Below are positions 11,683 to 22,600 of a DNA stretch of 64,000 nt, piece by piece (the stretch's first letter is position 1; every line of letters begins with the position of its first letter). Source of the DNA: Owenia fusiformis. Its lineage: Eukaryota > Annelida > Polychaeta > Sabellida > Oweniidae. The translations under genes and the position numbers were made by a program. The notes beneath the pieces were generated by a model, which worked only from the letters and a program-made list of their open reading frames with translations, made no database searches and was not told the origin of the DNA. Location of the stretch: the NCBI GenBank assembly GCA_903813345.2, contig CAIIXF020000009.1:24462740-24526739 (forward strand), in the 5' to 3' direction.

Positions 11683-13813
11683 AGCTCACATGGTGAGCTT
11701 TTGCAATCACTCACTTGTCCGTCTGTCTGTCTGTCCGTCCGTCCGTCTGTCCGTCCGTCCGTCTGTCCGTCTGTCCGTCTGTCCGTCCGTCAACAATAGT
11801 GGCACGTTTTAAAACCTCTGTCGATAGGATTCCTGTTTTAAGTTATTTCTGTTCAACATCAATACAGAAAACCCCCTATGACTCCTGGTTCAAAAGCTCG
11901 CCTATTTTCAAAATGGCCGTCACTTTTGTGTCGCGAAATTCACTTTTAGCCCATTTCCTAGCTAACCTCTGTCGATAGGATTCCTGTTTTAAGTTATTTC
12001 TGTTCAACATCAATACAGAAAACCCCCCTATGACCCCTGGTTCAAAAGCTCGCCTATTTTCAAAATGGCCGTCACTTTTGTCTCGCGGAATTCACTTTTG
12101 GCCCATTTCCTAGCTTTACAAATAATTTCAGGTGTCCTACATTGTAAAAATCCATGTCAATGTAAAGATAAGATATATGAAATAATTTTGTTACAAAAAA
12201 TCAGCGAAAAATTGTATCCATTTTTTTATTTTCAGCCATTTTAGTTAACATTGATATGTCTATCTGACTCGCGAAATCCACTTTCTGTCAATAACAGTGG
12301 CACGTTTTAAAACCTCTGTCGATAGGATTCCTGTTTTAAGTTATTTCTGTTCAACGTGAATTCAGAAAACTCCCCTATGACTCCTGGTTCAAAAGCTCGC
12401 CTATTTTCAAAATGGCCGCCATTTTTGTCTCGCGAAATTCACTTTTGACCCATTTCCTAGCTTTACAAATAATGTCAAGTGTCCTACATTGTAGAAATCC
12501 ATTGCAAAGTAAAGAGTAGATACATATGAAATAATTTTGTTACGAAAAATCAGCGAAAAATTGTATCCATTCATTTATTTTCAGCCATTTTAGTTAACAT
12601 TGATTTGTCTATCTGACTCGCAAAATTCACTTTTGGACCATTTACCTTAAACCCTCTGTCGATAGGATTCCCATTTTAAGTTATTTTTGTTCAACATCAA
12701 TACAAAAAACTCTCCTATGACTCTTGGTTCAAAAGCTCGCCTATTTTCAAAATGGCCGCCATTTTTGTCTCGCGAAATTTACTTTTGACCCATTTCCTAG
12801 CTTTACAAATAATTTCAAGTGTCCTAACATTGTAAAAATCCATGTCAATGTAAAGAGTAAATGTATGAAATAATTTTGTTACGAAAAATCAGCGAAAAAT
12901 TATATCCATTTATTTATTTTCAGCCATTTTAGTTAACATTGATTTGCCCATCTGTCTCGCAAAATCCACTTTTGGACCATTTACCTTGAACCATCTGTCG
13001 ATAGGATTCCCATTTTAAGTTAATTTTGTTCAACATCTATACAAAAAACTCTCCTATGACTCTTGGTTCAAAAGCTCGCCTATTTTCAAAATGGTTGCCA
13101 TTCTTGTTTCGCGAAATTCACTTTTTGCCCATTTCCTAGCTTTACAAATAATTTCAGCTGTCCTGCATTGTAAAAAGCCATGTCACTGTAAAAGGTAGTT
13201 GTATGAAATAATTTTGTTACAAAAAATCGGCAAAATATTATATCCGTTTTATTTTATTTTCAGCCATTTTAGTTAACATTTATTTGTCCATCTGTCTCGC
13301 GAAATCCTCTTTTGGACCATTTGCTTAAAACCTCTGTCGATAGGATTCGGCAAAATATTATATCCGTTTTTTTTTATTTCCAGCCATTTTAGTTAACATT
13401 TATTTGTCCATCTGTCTCGCGAAATCCTCTTTTGGACCATTTGCTTAAAACCTCTGTCGATAGGATTCCAGTTTCAAGTTATTTTTGTTCAACATCATTA
13501 CAAAAAACTCCCCTATGACTCCTGGTTCAAAAACTTGCCTGATTTCAAAATGGTCGCCATTTTTGTCTCGCGAAATTCAATTTTGGCCCATTTCCTAGCT
13601 TTACAAATAATTTCAGGTGTCTTGCATTGCAAAAAGCCATGTCACTGTAAAGAGTAGTTGTATGAAATAATTTTGTTACAAATTATTGGCAAAAAATTAT
13701 ATCCTGTTTTTTTTTCAGCCATTTTAATTGACTGAGAGACAGATGGCTTGAAATAATCTTGTAACAAAAAATCAGCAAAAAATTATATCCGTTTTTTCTG
13801 TCACCATGTGAGC
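11683..13813. mobile_element. 2.1-kb element bounded by AGCTCACATGGTGA inverted repeats
   Basis: The left end agctcacatggtgagc (11683) is matched by tcaccatgtgagc at the right end (13801-13813). Inside are a (GTCC/GTCT) microsatellite and then a roughly 340-bp unit repeated about five times plus partial copies. The unit starts with ctctgtcgataggattc (near 11813, 11973, 12316, 12655, 12994, 13334 and 13454) and includes caaaatggccgccatttttg and a tagctttacaaataat block. No transposase ORF. Elements with this type of terminus are, from memory, common in molluscan genomes. The superfamily is uncertain. Confidence 0.6.
11712..11793. repeat. GTCC/GTCT microsatellite
   Basis: An uninterrupted tetranucleotide tract of gtcc and gtct units sits just inside the left terminus of the 11683-13813 element. 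It gives a spurious Ser/Val/Cys-rich ORF. Confidence 0.85.
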
Positions 13814-13830
13814 CCAGTACCCACGGTACT

Positions 13831-14660
13831 AATTTTTTATGTTTATAATTATGAAATGATTAAGACACTGTAAAGGATGTAGATAGTTCTCTATGGAGTG
13901 GTCAGCATTCGGCAGAGCATTCTGGTATCTGTAACAAATGGCAGGTGGTGATATTTTGCATGCATTTTGCATTATATATAGTTCTCTGAAAAAATAATCA
14001 CCTCTTTTTCAAATATAATGAATTCGGACATTTCTGCAACTTAAAATTGGTATATACAGTTTTGGCATGTAACATTTATTGAAGATATTGCTCTTTCTCT
14101 ATCTCCATCCTTCAAGATCGGTCCTTCACTGCTTTCATAGCAGATCATAATGTAATGCAATGAATTACTCTTGGGCCAATGATGTCTATCTCCTTTGTTG
14201 TCACTTTTAAGTGCAATGTTATTAATTTAAAGTTATACAAATGAGTGTGTTGTTCACAACCTTTTATCATGGAGTTTCATTAAGAGAAAGCCCTGATGAT
14301 CATCTTACTAAGTGGGAGTGCTTTATTTTAGCAAATTATAACAAAAATATGTTAAAAAGATGTGTGTTTTTATATATTTTTTGTATTTCATGTGTTTCCA
14401 GAATCTAATGAAACTGATCCAGGTTACCCTGACCTCTGACCGATTTGGGTTACTCTGACCTCTAATTTCCATGTGGTGAACCATAGGATGGGAAGTACAG
14501 CACATAAAATATCAACAGAATTGTAAATTAAAGTAAGTACTAAGTTCTAAGTGCATTGTCATTTGGTTTTCGAATCAAACCAGTAGAACTTTAAACATGA
14601 AAAAGGTAAGAGTGATATTTATTAAATGTTTAATGAAAAATAAATAATCTAAAATTACAC
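13831..14660. other. Intergenic with a fragment of a dispersed repeat
   Basis: No gene. Bases 13923-13965 (tggtatctgtaacaaatggc, then ggtggtgatattttgcatg) match the repeat in ABCA3 intron 16 at about 30208-30255, so this is a fragment of the same dispersed family. Confidence 0.45.
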
Positions 14661-14743
14661 TACCTCATTGGTATATTCTGTATTTTACATATTTTTATAC
14701 TTGAAGAAAGAGCCAGAAACCCCTCCTTGGAGGAGCCCTGTTT
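14661..14743 (-). mobile_element. SINE fragment (central/tail domain)
   Basis: The reverse complement of this segment matches 59937-60018, the 3' part of the tRNA-derived SINE at 59748. Shared words include gggctcctccaaggaggggt, ttctggctct and atataccaatgaggta. Similarity stops abruptly at both sides, so only the conserved body remains here and no tRNA-like head is visible. Confidence 0.75.
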
Positions 14744-15110
14744 GATGTGCTTAAAACAGTTTAACTGAATTTGATTTAAATCATTAATAAAAACATACTT
14801 TTTTAAAATCAGAATACTAATAATGTTGAAATGCCTAGACAGGATGGTTGCTTGTTATATTATTAAACAGTACATATTCACTGTTAGGGATGTTGTCAGC
14901 ATCTCAATGACTTAAAAAACATAATTCATATCGCTATAAGGTTTGCCTTGTAAATGTGTCTAGATCTTCAATAATTGAACAGAACATTCATCTTTTATTT
15001 ATTTAAACATGTATCTTTATACAGAATATTTGTTAAATGATATTGTTAGATTACATACATTCAGTGCATTATACACATGTTAATAGGTTAACATGGATGT
15101 TATACATTAG
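14744..15110. other. Intergenic, nothing recognised
   Basis: AT-rich DNA, no ORF or repeat supported. Confidence 0.4.
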
Positions 15111-15497
15111 GGATCCAGTCAGAGGGGGAGAAACACCAGGGTTCAAAGATGACATACGCTTATAATGTAAATCTGTATTGAGATGACACGGTCGCTGATT
15201 GGTCAAAAGTCTACAAACAAATGACGTCATCAATGGCGGTTTCAAAATTTTCGAAATACGCTCCGAATAATATTATGTTCATTTCTGGCGTGTTAACCAA
15301 TATCATAGCTTCTCATTTCACATCAAGATAAAGAAAGGTGTACGGAATATGCCTATATCAATTATAACATCCCATCGAAGTGTAGTATTTGATAACTAGC
15401 CGATGAAAATTCGAACGAACGAAGGTGGTAAGCAAGAGAGGTAATTATGTCTGTCATCTTGAAACTCTGGGGCTTTCCCTCCTCTTGGATCCAGTCA
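15111..15497. mobile_element. MITE with about 35-bp TIRs and an 11-bp direct flank repeat
   Basis: ggatccagtca occurs exactly at both edges (15111-15121 and 15487-15497). Inside, the left end (gagggggagaaacaccaggg..caaagatgaca) is an imperfect inverted copy of the right end (tgtcatcttgaaactctggg..tttccctcctc). The interior is less AT-rich and holds gctgattggtc (inverted CCAAT) and tgacgtca (perfect CRE, about 15222). It lies 0.8 kb upstream of the first coding ABCA3 exon, so it could supply regulatory sites. That is inference. Confidence 0.65.
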
Positions 15498-16318
15498 ACA
15501 TCTTAAATGTTGGGCAAAATATAAATGATGAATTTAAAGGTCCCTAATTCTTCTTAAAGCAAAATTCAAGACTAAATGAAGGGTGGATTGAAGTACCTGA
15601 CATACTTTGATTTAATTTGGTATATGATTTGTGAGTTCTTATTAGGTGGGTCAAGGATCCACTTTTTAGTCCCCCTGGCTCCTACTAATTATACTTTGAA
15701 AGCAATCTGTGAATAAAACAAGATTACCATAAACAACATTATGAAGCCACATACAAACATACTGTAGCAAATTTCATGTATAATTATATCTAACTTAACA
15801 TATTCCCTTATAATAGAATTTCTATGATACAAGGTTTGAGATAGGGTACATTGGTAAGTGAGTACATAAGCATGTGACTATTATAGTGTTCTTCATTGTG
15901 TAATCTACTTTTAGAAATTCTACTATCTTGTCACAAGGTAATATACAGTAAAACCTATATATACACATGGGGAATATTGTTAGAATTTATGATCAGCTAA
16001 TTATCATAAGCCCTACTTTTTGACTGATCATACATATCAAGGTATTAACTTAAGAGCTGATTTTAGAATATACAAAACACTATAGAAAAGTTTTTCTGTG
16101 CCTCTATGTATCTTTAGAAAGCGCTGTACGGGTCATAAGGAAATGTATACATATATTTTGTAATTGAGCGATTTTATTTGTTTGAAAACAAAAGGTTCAA
16201 GGTGTCATGCCTCAATAGCATGTAAAGTTGATAAATTTTAAAAACATGATAAATTGTATGTGTTTGAAACTATGATATGCTGTATGTATTTGAAACTATG
16301 AAGTAACATTAATTTCAG
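15498..16318. other. Region upstream of the ABCA3 first coding exon
   Basis: It contains acagtaaaacctatata at about 15947, resembling one end of a pogo-like MITE. It ends in an acceptor-like aatttcag (16311-16318) immediately before the start-codon exon. The transcript therefore probably has a noncoding first exon farther upstream, which I could not place. Confidence 0.45.
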
Positions 16319-16622
16319 TTAACCAAGATGTCTAAGTTTGGCCTGTTATTATGGAAAAACTACACACTTCAAAAGCGCAAGGTATTTGTGACTTTATTAG
16401 AGATTGGCCTGCCGACATTCTTCTCATTGATTCTGATCTTCATCAGACAACGTGTCATCACTAACTTGGTCACAAACTCAACTACATGGGAGCCCTACGA
16501 TATCGCCAACCTGCCCTCCGGTTTGGCAGGCCGATTAAACCACCTAGCTTATGCACCTAATGAACCTGTCATAGACAGAATTATGGAAAGAGTTGGGAAA
16601 AAACTTCAGCTTAATATAACAG
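16319..16622 (+). CDS. ABCA3: ABCA3 coding exon 1 (N-terminus, TM1)
   Basis: The start ATG is at 16328, chosen because [18 protein letters not shown] aligns with the ABCA3 N-terminus. 16319-16327 is 5'UTR after an acceptor AG at 16318. LLLWKN fits the xLxxKN post-Golgi sorting motif known in ABCA transporters. Residues about 22-44 form the first membrane segment. The exon ends in phase 1 before gtaagatt. Confidence 0.93.
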
Positions 16623-19600
16623 GTAAGATTGATAGAATCTGATTTTTTATAGTTCTTAATTAGGGATGTCACGGACAAAAATATTTTGGGACGGGAATTA
16701 TCCATCTTTTGGATGTCGTAAGATTGCTGCGCAAATGCGCAAAATCTTGTAATATGAGATTAATTTTAAGCTGTTACCTTGCTTGCCGATGAAGTTCTTT
16801 ATTATTGTTTAATTTGAAACATATTTCAAAGGGAAACAATGGTATCGAAAAAATTGCATGTTCTGTCCCGAATTCTAGTTTAGATCATATTTATCATGCA
16901 TTTGGGATGTTTTAGGGTCATATACAGGAAAAATAGTATATCCTGAACATGGACTGAAATCTCGGTACACAAGGGTTGTCCCGTCCCGTCCCGAGACCAA
17001 TGTTCCGAGGGATGGGACAATATCTGGAAACTGTGACATCCCTATTCTTAATGATGTTAAAAGGGTAATTTACAGACCCTGATTTGTTGCTTTGTCTTAC
17101 ATTAAGTCTCATTGACACATTCTTGAAAGGATTCAGTAATTATGAGAGATACAATGTATGTTAAGTAAGCACTGTGGTCGTAAGGTTGCTTTTTTGGTTT
17201 GATAGACTTACATTTAAATTGCCTTGGAGTTGGTCCTCATATTTAAAAATAGGCCTAATTTGGATTTTGGTATTTTTGGAAAAATGAGGCCTTATGTTAA
17301 AAGAGACGAGACCAAGTTTTCATGACTACAAAAAGGGCCAAAAATAATTTTCAAAAATATTTTTTTTCACTCCATTGTCCTTTTGTACATCTGCGATGAT
17401 GTTGGCCAATATTGCTATAGGATTATAAAAGTGACCATTTTGACTATCTCCAATTTCAAGTCCTATTTTTGAAATGCTTTATACATATCTCATTCATTGT
17501 TTCAGGTCTAGGCTTTCCTTCTGAAGATGAACTTGTTACTTTCATGAAATACGACAATGGAACCACCAAACAGGTTCTGGCTGCAGTCATATTCAACTCT
17601 TTGCTGCAAAATGGAACATTTGTGAACAACATAAGTGTGAGCTTGCGGTTTAAATCTACTCCGCAGAATGCTGACAAACCAAAATTCCATATAAACCCAT
17701 TTGAGCAAGATTCGAGCTGGAACACTGAGTTTCAGTTCCCATTGTTCCAGAGAATCGGGCCGAGAGAAATCAAGAAACCCTGTGGAGGGCAGCCAGGTAA
17801 GAAAAGGTTAACGTATAAGGTTAAAATGTCATAGATACATACTGTAAACCATGAATTTTTTTGATTTCAAATATTTGAAAAACAGAAGGCCAAAAATGTA
17901 TAGGAAAATGTCTACAGCTACTGTACTTTAAGACATTAGGGGTGAATCTTATTTGAATGTTTTCTTGAATTATTTTCAGACATAAGAGTGTGTAAGATAT
18001 TGATTAGAGAATCAAATTTTTTGTTCTTTAGTACTTCCTTCATTATGTGACATAATTCTAACTTGATGCTTCATACTCTTATGTTATGTTAGCATTGATT
18101 GCATACTCAGACATCATAATGTCAATGTTGATTACATGATATGATATGATGATGTCAAAGTTGATATCATGCTTCTACTTGGTGTCAGTGTTGATGATAT
18201 ATTCTTATATGATGTCAATGTTGATAACATGATCTGACATGATGATGTCAAAGTCGATATTATGTTTCTACTTGATATCAGTATTGATGATATGTAGTTT
18301 TATGGCTGCCCAGCATTATCTACATGAAAAAGCATCCAAAGCATTGTTTAAACTTAAGAAATATTTTCAATACTGTAATATTAAGCCATCTTTAGCAGTA
18401 AGCCTTTTTGACCATACGATAGCACCAATATGTCTGTATGGTGCCGAAATATGGGCGCCATATGCTTTTAATAATGTCTCAACTGACAACTTAGAAGATA
18501 CATACCTCAAGCAATCTAAAATTTTGTCTGAGAAGTTAAACATATCGTTTTGTAAACATATTCTAGGTGTTGGGAAAAGGGCAACTAACACGGCTATTTA
18601 TGGAGAACTTGGGAGGTATCCACTACTTATAAATATATTTGATAGAATTTGTAATTTTTATGCTCATATTCAAGACTCTGATAACCTGTTACTTAGTCAA
18701 GCATTTCACAACACAAAAAAATCAGAATTTCATGTCATGGTATTCGTTGTTCTTAAAATTGATTAAAATATTAATAAATACTGAAGAAATACTAGATATA
18801 ACACCAGAAATATTATCTGAATGCAAGCAAAGTCTAAGGAGCCGATTTCATGAATTCTGGAAGAATAAAATCTCTAATGATACACAAAAAGGAAAGTGCA
18901 ATAACAAATTAAGAACTTATAACACATTCAAAAGTAACTTTGCTTATGAAAAATATTTAGATTATATAAAACGTTTTGACCTACGTAGAGAGTTTACTAA
19001 ACTTAGAATAAGTGCACATAATCTCCAAATTGAACTCGGTCGCTACACAAGACCAAAGCCGACACCTCTGGAGGAGAGAAAATGCGAAACATGCAATATT
19101 CTAGAAAATGAAGAACACTATCTCCTTCACTGTACGAAATATAATAAACAAAGAAGTATAATGTTGTCTAAAATGAAAATGCCAGTGCAAGAAAATCCAT
19201 TTATTTATTTGATGTCTGGTAAAGATCAAAACTGTATAAATGTAGCAAAATATATATTTACATCCAGTACCAATAGCTATATCTCTAGTGCACCAATGCA
19301 TCAGCATCAATAATAGTAATAGTTATGTAGTTATGTAAATGTCTTCTTTTTTTCCTTCCTTTATAATTGTTATATTTTTTGTTTGTACATGTACTTGACC
19401 CCAAGGGGTGTGAATGTACTTGAAGAATAAATAAATATATATTCTTGTATGATGTCATTGTTGAATATATATTCTTATATGATGTCATTGTTGATGATAT
19501 ATTCTTAAATTGATGTCATTGTTGATGAACTACTGTATAAGTGGTATTTAATCCGAGTGGTTAATTTTCCGAATGGTCAAACTTCATCATTTTCCTAATT

Positions 19601-22600
19601 TTAATTTTCCTAATGACAAGAAACCTCCCATTGGATAACATTATAAAGACAATATTTCCGACATTTAATTTTCCGAACCAGGCAAAAATTAGGAAATAGG
19701 CAAATTAAATGATTAGGCAAAATTACCACTTATACAGTATTCTTGCAAAATGTCAATGTTGATGATATATTCCTAGATGATGACATTGTTGTAAATATAT
19801 TCTTATATGATGTCATTGTTGAAGATATATTCTTGAATTGATGTCATTGTTGAAGATATATTCTTAAATTGATGTCATTGTTGATGATCTATTCTTACAT
19901 AATGGCATTGTTGCAGGGTATATGAGGGAGGGATTCCTCCCATTGCAGCTAGCTGTCAATGAGGAAATCATTCAAGAGATCTCAGGAAACACACCTGATA
20001 TTAAGGTATCAAAATTTATTATTACTTTTAGGTGCCAGGTCCATGTATAAATGTAAATGTTCCTGTAATCTTACTGAACAATAGAAACTGGATTATCTTT
20101 TTTTCACCTAACCCCCTCCTAACAAAATTGGTTTTGGAAAATCTAAAGTTAGTGCTAGTCAGCAGATTTTAAATGCCCAATATTTTGCACATTGCTCCTT
20201 TGTTATATTGGATCGACTCCGGTTGATTCAGTCAATTTTATGTGTTTTTAGGTTGAGATGCGCAGATTCCCCTACCCTCCCTACAATGACGATCCCTTTG
20301 TGTTGGTGCTCCAGCAACAGTTCCCATTGATCCTCATGCTCAGCTTTGTCTTTATTGCCTTGAACATTGTCAAAGACGTAGTCTATGAAAAGGAACGTAA
20401 ACTTAAGGTGAGTATTCAATGATTACCACATTGAAAAGCTTTATCATAACATAACTTGTTTGCTTCAAAATAAATTGTTCAAATCAGAAAAAGATGCTGC
20501 TCAAGGATACATGAGGAATTACAAAACTTTGTACAAGACTTGCCGAGAGATTCTAGAAACTTTAAATTCTAAATTTTGTGGATGTATACTAAAACTTGGG
20601 TCGAGGAAATGAAGTAATGTGGGACAAAGATATCTGCAGCTTTTTCGACAGAAGAGATACATGTATGTTCTATAGCTCAGTGGAAGAGGATTCCATCAAT
20701 TACGGAAGTGTCATGGGTTAGATTCCACCGACAATTATTACACTGACTTTCACATCAACCCTTATCACAGGCATTCATTTTGCATTTTCAAATAACTAAA
20801 AATAATATATAATTTTCCAGGAGTCCATGAAGATGATGGGGATGAACAATTGGTTACATTGGACAGCATGGTTTGTGAAATACTTCGTTTTCCAGCTGAT
20901 TACTGTTGGAATCATGACCATCTTCTACTGTATAAAGATCCCACCTAAAGGCAGCGTGATTGGCTACTCAGCCTGGAGCGTGATCTTCATGTTTCTCATC
21001 ATCTATTCCATGACTACCATCATGTTCTCCTTTGCTATCAGCGTCTTCTTCTCTAAAGGTAAGGTTTAGCATGAAAGAGTTTGCTTTGTGCTCTTCAATT
21101 AGAGCTTTATATTTATTCTTTGAATAATACTTGAGCAGATGACATTTAACCACCATTGAGAAAATTACTGGTTAACTATATGGATTTCTATTACAAAATT
21201 TACATTGACCTCTGCATAAGAATTCATGGTATACTTTTGGACTAACCATTTCCACTGAACTAAAAACTGATTTTGTTTGAAAAAATACAAATTTTCGAAA
21301 AAATCATTCAAACATTTTTTAATTTGAAACAGGAATAATATTTTATATTGTATATGTAATTTCAGCAAATTCTGCAGCTGCTGCGGGAGGAATTCTCTTC
21401 TTCATTTCCTACATTCCATATTTCTTCCTGCAACCTCGCTATGATACTCTACCTCTATATGTGAAGTTGATCTTCTGTCTTATTCCCAATGTTGCCATGG
21501 CATTTGGAGGCCAGGTCATAGGAATGTTTGAAGGAACAGGTAAGACCATCAAAGACACACTGTTTTATTGCACGTTACCATAGTGCTGTATTGCCTCCTT
21601 AGTGATGCAGTACATTGTACTTTGTATATGCTATTTTTATGCATTATATTTCATCATTAGTTTATAGTAAGTCTTGTGTATAGTGAACAGAAGCCACAAG
21701 AAGTGTTGAGAAATTTTGTTCTCTAGAGGCAGGTGAAGTGATACTTGGATATGTACATGTGACATATTACAGTAAAACTTGTCAAGTGAAAGACTCCTTC
21801 TGAAAGACATGTTATTCATTAACTTACAAAATATAAAATGAAATGTAGCTAGTAAATGTATAATGAACCTCTGTAAGTGGAACATCTCTCAAGACCTAAG
21901 TTGAACCATTTGAGGTACCATTGATGTTCTACTTACCCAAGTGTTACTGTATATGTGTACTGTAAATGTTACAATGTTTCAGGTAGTGGAGTTCAATGGA
22001 GCAACCTATTAGTGGGTGTCACCCATGTTTTACTGTATATGTGTACTGTAAATGTTTCAATGTTTCAGGTAGTGGAGTTCAATGGAGCAACCTATCAGTG
22101 GGTGTCACCCATGTTTTACTGTATATGTGTACTGTAAATGTTACAATGTTTCAGGTAGTGGAGTTCAATGGAGCAACCTATCAGTGGGTGTCACCCAAGT
22201 TTTACTGTATATGTGTACTGTAAATGTTACAATGTTTCAGGTAGTGGAGTTCAATGGAGCAACCTATCAGTGGGTGTCACCCAAGTTTTACTGTATATGT
22301 GTACTGTAAATGTTACAATGTTTCAGGTAGTGGAGTTCAATGGAGCAACCTATCAGTGGGTGTCACCCAAGTTTTACTGTATATGTGTACTGTAAATGTT
22401 ACAATGTTTCAGGTAGTGGAGTTCAATGCAGCAACCTATCAGTGGGTATCACCCAAGTTTTACTGTATATGTGTACTGTAAATGTTTCAATGTTTCAGGT
22501 AGTGAAGTTCAATGGAGCAACCTATCAGTGGGTATCACCCAAGTTTTACTGCATATGTGAACTGTAAATGTTATAATGTTTCAGGTAGTGGAGTTCAATG

